DNA from: Bacteroidales bacterium
Lineage (GTDB): Bacteria; Bacteroidota; Bacteroidia; Bacteroidales; F082
Reading direction: 5' to 3'
DNA: 64,000 bases
Assembly: GCA_024400305.1 (NCBI GenBank)
Contig: JAKSMX010000008.1
Coordinates: 32,254 to 96,253, forward strand
Shown here in pieces: positions 43,478-52,293 of the stretch. A model generated the notes under the pieces. That model was not told the origin of the DNA. It ran no database searches and saw only the letters and a program-made list of their open reading frames with translations. The translations under genes were made by a program, and so were the position numbers. Within the stretch, counting starts at the first letter, position 1, and each line of letters opens with the position of its first letter.

Positions 43478-45538
43478 CTAATTAGGATATTCGATCCTCG
43501 GATGATACACGTTTACAAGTTTCTTTTTCAGCACCTTTTTCACATTATTTATGTCCCTGTAGGTCATGTCGGTGTTGTCAAACTGCCCGGCCTTGATCTG
43601 GCCGTCGATGATCCGGTCAACGAGTTCCGAGATCGAGGATTCGGTCTTGTCCTTCATGCTTCTCGAAGCGGCTTCCACTGCGTCGCACATCATCAGGACG
43701 GCGGTCTCTTTCGACGACGGAATCGGGCCGTGATACGTGAATGCCATCTCGTCAACATCAGGGTTATCATGCAATTCCTGACGGTAGAAATACTCGGTGC
43801 GGCTGGTTCCGTGGTGCATACGCACGAAATCAATAATCTGTTCCGGAATATGATATTCATGACAAATTTCAATGCCGTCAATGACATGGCTGATGATAAT
43901 CTCGGAGCTTTCCACATTCGACAGATCTTCGTGCGGATTGTACATTCCGTTCTGGTTTTCAACAAAGAAATTAGGGTTCCTGATCTTGCCGACGTCGTGA
44001 TACATGGCGCCTGTCCGGGCGAGCAACGCATTCCCGCCGATATGATAAATCACATCCTCGCACAGATCCGCCACCATTGTGACGTGCTGGAACGTCCCCG
44101 GTGCTTCCAACGACAGCCTTCTCAGCAACGGACTGTTTGTGTTGCTTAGCTCAAGCAGCGTGAGGTCGGTCACGAAACCGAAAACTCTTTCAATGAAAAA
44201 TGTGATAGGCAGAGCCAGCATCGTGAGCATCGCGTTACCCGCATAAAGTTCAATGTCTCTTAAATATGACTTGTCGAAATCGCCGTCAAACACCAACGTA
44301 AAACCCGAACACACAATCAGATACGCGACAAACACAGCCAACGAAGCCTTGAAATACCCCGCTCTGTCTCTTCTTTTCGACATGAAATAAATCGCGACGA
44401 GCGACACCAGAAGCTGGATGAAGAAATACTGGAAAGGATTCGGCACGGCGAAACTTATCAGCAGCAGCGACATTATCTGCACGGCTATCGTAATCCTCGA
44501 ATCGTAGAACGACATGAGCAGCATAGCCAGCAGCGAAACAGGAATGATATTGAAATAATCGTGCATGTATCTCACGACTGCATACGACACCAAAATCAAC
44601 ACAACCATCAGTGAAACAATCATAAACAGCAATTTCACGTGTGCGAACAAATCAGCATGGAACGATTTGATGACCATCAGCATTGTCAGAAAAACTATTG
44701 TGACAAGAAGCACCTGACCGAACACGACACTGTTGTTGTTCAAGAATGTTTCAGAATAAAGATTCTTGTATTCTTCCATCAAAGAGTTGATAATGATGTA
44801 TTTATCTTCGGTGACGACCTCGCCTGTATTTATTATCAGTTCATCTTTCTGAACCATTCCGAATGTCGGCAGGATGCGGCTCCGGGCCAAATCTTTGGCC
44901 TGCGTCGTCATGCTCTCGGAATATATGACGTTTTGCCGCAACGAGCTGAGCACCAAGTTGCCGAGGAAAATCCTCATCTCGTCATCACAGACGGTGTCCA
45001 GCATCCTCTTCACGTTGCTCGTCGCCGACTGCATTGTAAACACGTCTTTTATGTCCATTTCCGTTGCAACCTTGTTTTTCACGACATCAACGAGATCGCC
45101 GGGTTTCAGGCTGCTCACAACGCCCAGATTGGAGGTGATCCCTGTCCCCTGTATCGAATCGAACGCAAACAAAACTGCGTTTTTGTATTTTTCCTTGTCG
45201 CGGTCCGTCCCGACATATTTAGTGTCAAAGAGATAAAGAAGCTGTTCCCTTCCGTTTTCAGCCGACGACACGTCATATACAAAAATCGGATGAACGCTCT
45301 TCTCCGCATTTTCCAGTTCGGTGTCATACTGCTCTACCGTTTTGTAAATCGGGAAATTGAAAGGAGCGTACAACGTTTCATGCCGCCAGGGGCGCATCTT
45401 CTGATATTCATACTTGAATTTCGTGCTTCTCGGCATCATTGACACCACCGCAACGACAGCAAGACCGAAAATCAAAAACTTCAACACGCCGTGATAACCA
45501 TTCCTGATTTTCCCCATTGATTTTTCTAATTTACTCAT
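43478..45538 (-). CDS. 7TM-HD family membrane phosphohydrolase (PgpH-like)
   Basis: About 686 residues starting MSKLEKSMGKIRNGYHGV (ATG 45538; the TTG two codons earlier is less likely). One N-terminal membrane segment is followed by an extracytoplasmic 7TMR-HDED domain (about 60-270), seven membrane helices (about 280-470) and a cytoplasmic HD domain with TFQHVTMVADLCED, GAMYHDVGKIRNP and ISHVIDGIEICHEY. PgpH proteins of this layout hydrolyse cyclic-di-AMP to pApA. This Bacteroidota member is expected to do the same, though the substrate is inferred. Confidence 0.9.
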   Translation of the reverse strand: MSKLEKSMGKIRNGYHGVLKFLIFGLAVVAVVSMMPRSTKFKYEYQKMRPWRHETLYAPFNFPIYKTVEQYDTELENAEKSVHPIFVYDVSSAENGREQLLYLFDTKYVGTDRDKEKYKNAVLFAFDSIQGTGITSNLGVVSSLKPGDLVDVVKNKVATEMDIKDVFTMQSATSNVKRMLDTVCDDEMRIFLGNLVLSSLRQNVIYSESMTTQAKDLARSRILPTFGMVQKDELIINTGEVVTEDKYIIINSLMEEYKNLYSETFLNNNSVVFGQVLLVTIVFLTMLMVIKSFHADLFAHVKLLFMIVSLMVVLILVSYAVVRYMHDYFNIIPVSLLAMLLMSFYDSRITIAVQIMSLLLISFAVPNPFQYFFIQLLVSLVAIYFMSKRRDRAGYFKASLAVFVAYLIVCSGFTLVFDGDFDKSYLRDIELYAGNAMLTMLALPITFFIERVFGFVTDLTLLELSNTNSPLLRRLSLEAPGTFQHVTMVADLCEDVIYHIGGNALLARTGAMYHDVGKIRNPNFFVENQNGMYNPHEDLSNVESSEIIISHVIDGIEICHEYHIPEQIIDFVRMHHGTSRTEYFYRQELHDNPDVDEMAFTYHGPIPSSKETAVLMMCDAVEAASRSMKDKTESSISELVDRIIDGQIKAGQFDNTDMTYRDINNVKKVLKKKLVNVYHPRIEYPN

Positions 45539-45589
45539 ATCCAATTCTTTATCTCAAACAATCTCGTAAAAATATTAATTTTTATGAAG

Positions 45590-45621
45590 TTGTAAAAGTA
45601 CAAATTTTTCATGTATTTTTG
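45590..45621 (+). promoter_or_regulatory. promoter of NlpC/P60 gene
   Basis: TTG at 45590-45592 and TATTTTTG at 45614-45621, 21 bp apart, leaving a leader of about 40 nt. Confidence 0.65.
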
Positions 45622-45668
45622 CAAAAAAAGTTAAAAGTTTAATTTTTAAGTCGAAAAAAATCAGCGTA

Positions 45669-46388
45669 ATGTTTGGAATCTGCAGATATTCAACGGTTTG
45701 CGTAAAGAGCGAGCCGTCACACTCAAGCGAACTCGTTACGGAACTTTTGTTCAATGACCTTTATGAAACGATTGACAATCAAGATGATTGGATTAAAATC
45801 AGAATGGAATACGACGGATACGAAGGCTGGATCAGCAGGAAACAGCATCAGGAGATTTCGGAAGAAGAGTTCAAGACATTGATTTCCAAAGACAAAAGCG
45901 TCATCTGCAATCCTGTAGAAATTCTTGACGGAAAAATCCTGACATTCGGCACGACGATTTTTAAAAGTCCCAACCAGAACCTCGGAAAAGCGAACGAGAT
46001 GATTTCCAACGGATTGAAACTGTTGGACGTTCCATATCGCTGGGGCGGCCGCACCGTTTTCGGGATCGACTGCTCCGGTTTCGTTCAGCTTTGCGCGAAA
46101 AGCGTCGGTATCAAGCTGCCGCGCGACGCATCGCAGCAGGTGAGACACGGCGACGACGTGTATTTCCTTGCGGAGTCGAGGCCCGGCGACATCGCGTTTT
46201 TCGAGAATGAAGAGCATCACATAGTGCATGTAGGCATCATCATCGAAGGCGAGAGGATTCTCCACGCTTCCGGCAAGGTGCGCATCGATTCATTAGACCA
46301 GACCGGCATTTTCAACAAGGAGGCGGGAAGACACACGCATTTCCTGGCGGCGATAAAGAGGATAACAAAGCAGGAAGTTGAAAAATAA
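45669..46388 (+). CDS. NlpC/P60 family peptidase with SH3 domain
   Basis: A 239-residue C40 peptidase. An N-terminal bacterial SH3 domain (about 1-65: SEPSHSSELVTELLFNDLYE, GYEGWISRKQ) precedes an NlpC/P60 domain with YRWGGRTVFGIDCSGFVQLC (catalytic Cys), RPGDIAFFENEEHHIVHVGI (catalytic His) and ILHASGKVRID. It resembles YkfC-type gamma-D-glutamyl-L-diamino-acid endopeptidases that cut peptidoglycan peptides. No signal peptide is seen, so it may act in the cytoplasm on recycled muropeptides. Confidence 0.88.
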   Translation: MFGICRYSTVCVKSEPSHSSELVTELLFNDLYETIDNQDDWIKIRMEYDGYEGWISRKQHQEISEEEFKTLISKDKSVICNPVEILDGKILTFGTTIFKSPNQNLGKANEMISNGLKLLDVPYRWGGRTVFGIDCSGFVQLCAKSVGIKLPRDASQQVRHGDDVYFLAESRPGDIAFFENEEHHIVHVGIIIEGERILHASGKVRIDSLDQTGIFNKEAGRHTHFLAAIKRITKQEVEK

Positions 46389-46403
46389 TCGACCTGCAGG
46401 TCA

Positions 46404-47396
46404 CTAATTCCGGGGAGCGGAAACCGGACGCACCGACAGCCCGTAGTGGCGACTGTTGTTGTACAAGAAATTTCCGCCTGAATAGAAGTGCAAGCGATAT
46501 GCGCCGTTCGGGTGTTTGGTGTAAAGCGAACCCGACCAGTAGTTGCCCCGGAAACCTGCGTCGTAGATGTCGCCTTCGAGATAGCAGCCGGCAGCGGGCA
46601 GGAATATGCTGTTGCCGTTCGGACCTGTGATTTTGAATCCGTCCTTTCCGCCTTGGGTGGTCTGTTCCCATGTGCACACCGTCTTCAGTTCATCCATCTC
46701 GTCGTATGTCGGCATCCGCCAGCTGCCGCCCCAGTTCTTGTATGCCGCATCATCTTCTAATTCAAGTACGGTTTTGTTGTCAACGGCGCCGTAGTTTTCA
46801 CTTGTGCAGTATTTCGTAAGCGTGGAGCTTGAACCGTTGCACAACATGTATGTATCCCAGTTATAATACTTCTTTGCTGTGGTCTCGCCCCATGCGAAGT
46901 AGTCTCCGTAGTCTTCGGGTGAGTCCGCGCCGACGTTACATGCCGCCCAAAGCAGACCGCTCGGGAGACCGAGGTCAACATATTCATGGTCTCCTGTGCC
47001 ACCACCCTGCGTTGTGAAACTTTTTTCCTGCCCGAAGCCGGTGCCAGCCGCATTTGTTGCATACGCCCGCACATAATATCTGACATCCGCGCTCAACCCC
47101 GTAATCTCCGATGTGAAGTCGCCGACACCTTCGCCATCAACGGTGTGCGAATCCGACGGTGTCGGGTTCGGTTCCGTACTCCAGCACACGCCACGTTCGG
47201 TCACTCTCCAGCCGTTTTCGTTTACAACTTCGCCGCCACAGACAGCCGTCGTCGCCGTTATCTCTGTCACACCTTTTGTCGTTACTGCCGCGACAGTCTG
47301 AACCGGACCGTCAGAGTCGTTTTTCTTGCACGAAACGAAAAGTGCCATCATGATGCAAATCATCACCATTGCCAATGTCTTAAAGTGTTTACACAT
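46404..47396 (-). CDS. FISUMP-domain lipoprotein
   Basis: A 330-residue protein. LAMVMICIMMALFVSCKKND is a lipoprotein signal. About 35-120 is a fibronectin-like domain (GVCWSTEPNPTPSD, DVRYYVRAYATNAAGTGFG) common in Bacteroidota cell-surface proteins. The C-terminal half is a Fibrobacter major-paralogue (FISUMP) domain: YVDLGLPSGLLWAACNVGAD, DYFAWGETT, WRMPTYDEMDEL, YWSGSLY, and SRHYGLSVRPV at the end. It is surface-exposed with unknown ligand. It shares this domain with the last gene of the window. Confidence 0.85.
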   Translation of the reverse strand: MCKHFKTLAMVMICIMMALFVSCKKNDSDGPVQTVAAVTTKGVTEITATTAVCGGEVVNENGWRVTERGVCWSTEPNPTPSDSHTVDGEGVGDFTSEITGLSADVRYYVRAYATNAAGTGFGQEKSFTTQGGGTGDHEYVDLGLPSGLLWAACNVGADSPEDYGDYFAWGETTAKKYYNWDTYMLCNGSSSTLTKYCTSENYGAVDNKTVLELEDDAAYKNWGGSWRMPTYDEMDELKTVCTWEQTTQGGKDGFKITGPNGNSIFLPAAGCYLEGDIYDAGFRGNYWSGSLYTKHPNGAYRLHFYSGGNFLYNNSRHYGLSVRPVSAPRN

Positions 47397-47505
47397 TTTT
47401 TAAATCCCTGATACGTGCCGGGCGCAACTTTTTACGTACCCATATTTTCAGGTACCCTTTTGTTTTTAAATCTTAAAAGAATTGTCGATTAAGAAACAGA
47501 CTTGA

Positions 47506-49233
47506 TTAGAAATTGTTTAATAAAATGCCATTAATCACCTTATTAATATCCGCAATTTTGCTTCTGTCGCCTGCAAGCACCTTATTTACAAGGTCTTTCA
47601 GCAGTTCGTCTTCTTTTTCAGTGATTTCCGGGAAAGGCAACTCCTCCAAATTTCCCTTTAAAATTTTTATTTCGCCGAAAAGCGACTTGTAAAGGAACTT
47701 GTACAAGTCACTGTTCAAAAACGCGAGCACTGTTTTCACTGACATTCCAGGAATATTTGGAATCAAGATGTTGGCACTGTTCAGGAAAAGACTTCGCGTG
47801 TCGTCGTATGCAAAGACAAGTTTGTTTGAGATGAATTTATAAACCAGTTTCTCTTCCGCACGATAGATTTCATCTTTTGCAACCTGCTGAAATTCATCAC
47901 GTTTGTATTCGATAAACTTTCTCGGCGTTTTCAGGGTATATGGTTCGATTTCCTTTCCTGTAAAAATCGGTTCAAGCCCCCTGCCCTGCATGTCCTTGAG
48001 TTTGTGTCTGTTGTCGCCGGTGATCACGCCCAAAGCCCAGATACTGTCAGCCAAAGTGTATTTCCCTCTTGACAGAATTTTTCTCACGATTTCCTCATCA
48101 TCTTTACTCAACAAATTGAAATTCAGGTTCTTTGTCAAAAGAAACGAAGACTTTGAAACAAAACGTGTCCTGTCGTTTTCGACGACTTTCACTCGTTGGT
48201 CACCACTGTTTTGACGTCGCATTTCAATATCGACATATTTCGTCAGAACGCCAGAAAAAGCATCCGAATACAACGAAATTGAGGCAAGTTCCCCTTCATT
48301 CAAAAGAAATTCCCGGAACGACTTATGACATTTCACATTCATTATCGACTCTGGCAGGAGGAATCTTATAATTCCGTTATTTTCAAGTTGTTGAAACGAT
48401 TTCTCAAAGAAAAACGAGAAACTCTCCTTTTTGGATATTTTCTTCTTTTCGGAATCAATGACGGCGGCTCCCCACGGCGGATTCGAGATGATATAGGTGG
48501 CCAGGCATCTGAGGCTTTCAGGTGTTTGAGGTGAAGATGTTTTGAGGTAGTCGCAGCAATAGATTTGAGGTTCGAAATCTTCATCCGGGAATTTCAGGAG
48601 AAGGTTGAACTTCGCGAGCATCACGGCGATTGGGTCGTTGTCGCAGCCGAAGATTTGTTCAGGTCTCACGTTTTCGAGTGCAAGCATGAAGATGCCGCTG
48701 CCGCAACACGGGTCGAAAAATGTCTGATTTGCAGAGAAATCAAGTCCGCGAGTCATCTTTTTCGCGATATAAAACGGCGTGTAATACGAGCCTTTCGTGT
48801 TTTTCTCGCCTTCAGTAATAAGCATCTGATAAACCAGTCCGAGGACATCTATTTCGTCTTCAGGAAATTGAAAATCAAGGATTTCCGGAATGACTTGGCA
48901 ATCTAAATGCAGAGACGCAACGATTTCTTGAGACGCACAGCTACACATCTCTACAGTTTGGCAATGATACTTTGATTTCGAAAGCAGATTCATTCCAACC
49001 GAAAACATCACATCGCCGATTTCGTATTTTTTTCCCTTACAAGAATCGACAAACCGTTGAATTACAACGACATTATCTTTATTCAGAAAATATTCGAGAG
49101 GCAAAATCGATTTCTTCGACAGACGTTTGTTCGCCCTCGAAGTGAGTTTTTCCCCGACATCCGGATTCAATTTCCGCCAGTTACGCGCAGTTGCATCCGA
49201 AATCATCGGAATTTTCGCCTTGGAATGTCTCAT
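47506..49233 (-). CDS. N6-adenine DNA methyltransferase, orphan
   Basis: About 575 residues. Start 49233 (MRHSKAKIPMISDATARNWR) is chosen because a TATTTTTG promoter occupies 49248-49255. The N-terminus has a helix-turn-helix-like segment. SAM-binding motif I is TFFDPCCGSGIFMLALENV, preceded by KGSYYTPFYIAKKM. The catalytic motif IV is YIISNPPWGAAV. A C-terminal target-recognition region ends with LAFLNSDLYKFLYKSL and LEELPFPEI, as in TaqI/Eco57I-type enzymes. No restriction gene adjoins, so it may be a solitary methylase or the remains of a type IIG system. Type 4 BREX lacks a methylase, so a link is conceivable but untested. Confidence 0.85.
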   Translation of the reverse strand: MRHSKAKIPMISDATARNWRKLNPDVGEKLTSRANKRLSKKSILPLEYFLNKDNVVVIQRFVDSCKGKKYEIGDVMFSVGMNLLSKSKYHCQTVEMCSCASQEIVASLHLDCQVIPEILDFQFPEDEIDVLGLVYQMLITEGEKNTKGSYYTPFYIAKKMTRGLDFSANQTFFDPCCGSGIFMLALENVRPEQIFGCDNDPIAVMLAKFNLLLKFPDEDFEPQIYCCDYLKTSSPQTPESLRCLATYIISNPPWGAAVIDSEKKKISKKESFSFFFEKSFQQLENNGIIRFLLPESIMNVKCHKSFREFLLNEGELASISLYSDAFSGVLTKYVDIEMRRQNSGDQRVKVVENDRTRFVSKSSFLLTKNLNFNLLSKDDEEIVRKILSRGKYTLADSIWALGVITGDNRHKLKDMQGRGLEPIFTGKEIEPYTLKTPRKFIEYKRDEFQQVAKDEIYRAEEKLVYKFISNKLVFAYDDTRSLFLNSANILIPNIPGMSVKTVLAFLNSDLYKFLYKSLFGEIKILKGNLEELPFPEITEKEDELLKDLVNKVLAGDRSKIADINKVINGILLNNF

Positions 49234-49247
49234 TTCAAATTTTTTTG

Positions 49248-49255
49248 CAAAAATA
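49248..49255 (-). promoter_or_regulatory. promoter -7 element of methyltransferase gene
   Basis: CAAAAATA on plus (TATTTTTG on minus), 15 bp before the ATG at 49233. Confidence 0.55.
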
Positions 49256-49302
49256 TTCATTATTGATTAATCGAATTAATTTTTCAAAAAAAAATTAAAA
49301 TT

Positions 49303-49335
49303 TTTGACAAAATCAGAATAATTCTTTTAACTTTG
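49303..49335 (+). promoter_or_regulatory. promoter of pruA
   Basis: TTTG at 49303-49306 and TAACTTTG at 49328-49335, 21 bp apart, with the ATG 43 bp downstream. Confidence 0.75.
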
Positions 49336-49377
49336 CACGATTATTTTTTGAATTACAAACCCTAAAAAATTCTGATA

Positions 49378-51006
49378 ATGAACAACGCATTATTCCAGTT
49401 TGCACATCCGGCAAACGAGCCTGTGAAAGAATACCGTCCAGGCAGCCCAGAGCGCAACGCTTTGGTGAAAGAACTTGAGAAACAATCAAATGAAGTCGTA
49501 GAGATACCTATTATAATAGGTGGCAAGGAAGTACGCACCGGCGACATGGGTGAGGTGGTGATGCCTCACAACCACAAGCACGTCATCGCCAAGTACCACA
49601 AAGTCGGCGAGAAAGAGGTGAACATGGCCATCGAAGCAGCCATGAAAGCCAAGAAAGACTGGGAGAACACCCCGTGGGTCGAACGCGCCAGCATCATGGC
49701 GAAGATCGGGCAGCTCCTCGCGACGAAATACCGCGCACGCATCAACGCGGCCTGTATGCTCGGCCAGAGCAAGAACGCCTTCCAAGCCGAAATCGACTCA
49801 GCCTGCGAGACCATCGACTTCTACCGTTTCAACAACTACTACGCCGGCAACCTCTATTCAGAACAGCCGTCATCAACGCCCGACCAGCTCAACCGCGTGG
49901 AATACCGTCCGCTCGAAGGCTTCATCATGGCGGTGACACCGTTCAACTTCACGTCAATAGCATCGAACCTGAACATGACACCGGCATTGATGGGTAACAC
50001 CACAATATGGAAACCGTCAGGCACAGCGTTGCTTTCAAACTACCACATCATGCAGATCGCCATGGAAGCGGGTCTTCCGGCCGGCGTCGTGAACTTCCTG
50101 CCAGGCAAAGGCTCGCTCATCGGCAACGTCGCGCTGAACAACCCCAACCTCGCCGGCATACACTTCACCGGCTCGACAGCCACGTTCCAGGGACTCTGGA
50201 AAGGCGTCGGCATGAACATCAACAACTACAGGTCATACCCGCGTCTCGTCGGCGAGACGGGCGGCAAGGACTTCATCTTCGCCCACAGCTCGGCCAACCC
50301 GCGCGAGGTGGCATGCGCCATCGTCCGCGGAGCCTTTGAATATCAAGGACAGAAATGCTCGGCGGCATCACGCGCCTACGTCCCGGCCTCGATGTGGAAG
50401 GAAGTCAAAGACATCGTCGGCGACATGCTCAGCACCATCAAGATGGGCGACGTGACCGACTTCACGAACTACGTCAACGCCGTCATCGACGAGGCCTCAT
50501 TCGACAACTGCAAGGGGTACATCGACAGGGCAAAAGCATCAGCCGACGCGGAAATCGTGTTCGGCGGCAACTGCGACAAGTCGGTCGGTTACTTCGTCGA
50601 GCCTACGGTCATCCTCGCCAAGACACCTAAATACGAGTCGATGGCGCAGGAGATCTTCGGGCCGATCATCACGATTTACGTCTATGAAGATGCCAAATAT
50701 GAAGAGACACTCGAGCTTTGCGACACGACATCGCCATACGCACTGACGGGCGCGATCTTCGTGAACGACCTGAAGGCACGTCAGCTCGCAGACCTCAAGC
50801 TGAAATATGCGGCGGGCAACTTCTACATCAACGACAAGCCGACGGGCGCCGTTGTGGGATGCCAGCCGTTCGGCGGTTCACGCGCATCAGGCACCAACGA
50901 CAAGGCCGGCGGCCTGTGGAATCTCATCCGCTGGACCAACCCACGTGCCATCAAGGAGACATTCGTGCCGGCAACGGAATACGGTTATCCTTTCCTGGCG
51001 AAATAA
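49378..51006 (+). CDS. pruA: L-glutamate gamma-semialdehyde dehydrogenase (1-pyrroline-5-carboxylate dehydrogenase)
   Basis: A 542-residue ALDH4-type aldehyde dehydrogenase that oxidises glutamate semialdehyde to glutamate, the second step of proline degradation. Visible features: YRPGSPERNALVKELEKQSN, AVTPFNFTSIASNLNMTPAL, IHFTGSTATFQGLW, RLVGETGGKDFIFAHSSANP with the catalytic-site Glu, and AFEYQGQKCSAASRAYVPAS with the catalytic Cys. VDIST-like C-terminal blocks end in GSRASGTNDKAGG. It is a single-gene transcript with its own promoter and a terminator. No PutA proline dehydrogenase is fused or adjacent. Confidence 0.95.
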   Translation: MNNALFQFAHPANEPVKEYRPGSPERNALVKELEKQSNEVVEIPIIIGGKEVRTGDMGEVVMPHNHKHVIAKYHKVGEKEVNMAIEAAMKAKKDWENTPWVERASIMAKIGQLLATKYRARINAACMLGQSKNAFQAEIDSACETIDFYRFNNYYAGNLYSEQPSSTPDQLNRVEYRPLEGFIMAVTPFNFTSIASNLNMTPALMGNTTIWKPSGTALLSNYHIMQIAMEAGLPAGVVNFLPGKGSLIGNVALNNPNLAGIHFTGSTATFQGLWKGVGMNINNYRSYPRLVGETGGKDFIFAHSSANPREVACAIVRGAFEYQGQKCSAASRAYVPASMWKEVKDIVGDMLSTIKMGDVTDFTNYVNAVIDEASFDNCKGYIDRAKASADAEIVFGGNCDKSVGYFVEPTVILAKTPKYESMAQEIFGPIITIYVYEDAKYEETLELCDTTSPYALTGAIFVNDLKARQLADLKLKYAAGNFYINDKPTGAVVGCQPFGGSRASGTNDKAGGLWNLIRWTNPRAIKETFVPATEYGYPFLAK

Positions 51007-51037
51007 AGCCAAGAGATTGGAGAAGAGAGTTAAGAGA

Positions 51038-51067
51038 GGGCGAGACCGTCGGCCTCGCCCTTATTTT
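51038..51067 (+). terminator. terminator of pruA
   Basis: GGGCGAG and CTCGCCC pair around ACCGTCGGC, followed by TTATTTTT. It overlaps the 3' end of the convergent antitoxin gene. Confidence 0.8.
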
Positions 51068-51396
51068 TCGCCATAAATGGCTTGTTCTTCAGCTGCCTTT
51101 GAACAACAATCTTCTTGTTCGGAATATTCGCATCCGTAAATCCTTATTATTTGTGTTTCAAGGACATGGCTTATTTTTGCGATGGTACTTATCGTGAAAT
51201 TATGTCTTCCAGTAAGCCATTTGCTTATCTCAGATTCACGTTTTCCCATTTTCGCGGCGAATTCACGTTGCGACATTTTTTTCTGTTTCAAAATGTTGTC
51301 AATCCTCTCGGCGATTGCAAACGTCAGGTTAAACTCTATCCTGCGTTCTTCCGGGATCGAGCCGAGACATTCTCTAAATAATTCATTATGAATCAT
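51061..51396 (-). CDS. XRE-family antitoxin
   Basis: A 111-residue HTH_3 protein: IAERIDNILKQKKMSQREFA, AAKMGKRESEISKWLTGRHN and FTISTIAKISHVLETQIIRI form a complete Cro/CI-type helix-turn-helix. The C-terminal tail is acidic with Cys pairs. Its ATG overlaps the toxin stop by 4 bp (ATGA), the usual coupling in HigBA-like pairs. It is expected to neutralise the upstream toxin and repress the operon through the palindrome at 51915-51930. Confidence 0.85.
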   Translation of the reverse strand: MIHNELFRECLGSIPEERRIEFNLTFAIAERIDNILKQKKMSQREFAAKMGKRESEISKWLTGRHNFTISTIAKISHVLETQIIRIYGCEYSEQEDCCSKAAEEQAIYGEK

Positions 51397-51872
51397 ATAT
51401 CAAATATTGCTTTGTCAATACCTATAATTAAATTATTCTCAATACTGATTTTACCTGTTTTTTGAGCTTGCTTAAGCAACTCATCGAATTTCTGCAAATC
51501 CATGACATATCCACTTAGCAATAAGTTTTCTTCGTATGTGCGAGTTGTTTTTTCACCACCATTGCCAAGAATAAGAATTTGGTCAGATATACGAAGACAA
51601 TAAAGCCGCAATTTCCTTGAATCAATTGACAATGCGCAAAGATTGTCTTTCATCCGACCTTCATTTCTGAAGAAACGTTCCAAAGCGCCACGTTCAATGA
51701 TTTTTTCCAACGCCAGAATTATCATTTGGAAGTCTTTGTTCAACTTGGCGTTATCTTTAAATTTCACAAGAAATTTTTCGTATTCACTTAATTCACTGTC
51801 ATTGAAACAGATAGAATACAAGCTGACATTGTCATTCTGCTCTATCGTTTTTACTGTTGTTATTTTTGACAT
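51393..51872 (-). CDS. RelE/HigB-like toxin candidate
   Basis: About 159 residues from ATG 51872. The centre has LEKIIERGALERFFRNEGRM, LCALSIDSRKLRLYCLRISD and QILILGNGGEKTTRTYEE, the order of beta strands and basic residues found in RelE/ParE-type mRNA interferases. It is longer than usual for HigB (about 100) because of an N-terminal extension. It precedes an XRE antitoxin with a 4-bp overlap. Activity is inferred; the family level is moderately sure. Confidence 0.72.
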   Translation of the reverse strand: MSKITTVKTIEQNDNVSLYSICFNDSELSEYEKFLVKFKDNAKLNKDFQMIILALEKIIERGALERFFRNEGRMKDNLCALSIDSRKLRLYCLRISDQILILGNGGEKTTRTYEENLLLSGYVMDLQKFDELLKQAQKTGKISIENNLIIGIDKAIFDI

Positions 51873-51888
51873 AAACTTTATTTTTTTG

Positions 51889-51930
51889 CAAAGATACAAC
51901 ATTTTTTTAATTATTTCACTTATAAGTGAA
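51889..51930 (-). promoter_or_regulatory. toxin-antitoxin promoter with 16-bp palindromic operator
   Basis: TATCTTTG on minus (plus 51889-51896). A perfect palindrome, TTCACTTATAAGTGAA, at 51915-51930 covers the -33 region. It is a likely autorepressor site for the XRE antitoxin. Confidence 0.75.
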
Positions 51931-51956
51931 TTATTTAAAATTAAACAAAAAAACTA

Positions 51957-52255
51957 TTACAAAATATTGCCATCAAACGTTATTTCCGGGATAATGCACT
52001 CATTTTCATCGGCTTTGTCGAATTCATAAAACATGCAATAATATACCGGCAGATATACGATGCCGTTTTTCTCCAAGACATCCATTTCATTGCTGAAAAC
52101 AACGGCTTTCCTTATGTTGTAATCGTTGGTGGTCAGGAATTTGTCCAAAGCGCCATGAACCGCATAATCCTTGCCCGACTTCACCTCAAGAGGCAAGACC
52201 GTGAGATTCGGGTAATCATCGACCAAGAAGCAGACACTGCTATAGAAAATGCTCT
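51957..52255 (-). pseudogene. C-terminal remnant of a DUF4143 ATPase
   Basis: About 95 codons readable in one frame, with FLVDDYPNLTVLPLEVKSGK, DYAVHGALDKFLTTNDYNI and IVYLPVYYCMF. This is the typical C-terminal nuclease-like end (PLEVKSGKDY) of AAA_14/DUF4143 ATPases. It has no start codon or ATPase domain. The matching N-terminal fragment is at 53514-53762, on the far side of sstT. Confidence 0.78.
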
Positions 52256-52293
52256 ACATTATAATTGACTATGACTACCGACAGCTTCATTTT

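Noticed and set aside
43406-45442. Rightward open frames opposite the 7TM-HD gene
   Set aside because: Antisense shadows; the HD protein on the other strand is complete and well supported.
47506-49233. PglX methylase of the BREX system
   Set aside because: It is 575 residues, whereas PglX is about 1200, and lies 30 kb from the BREX genes with its own promoter; treated as an orphan methyltransferase.
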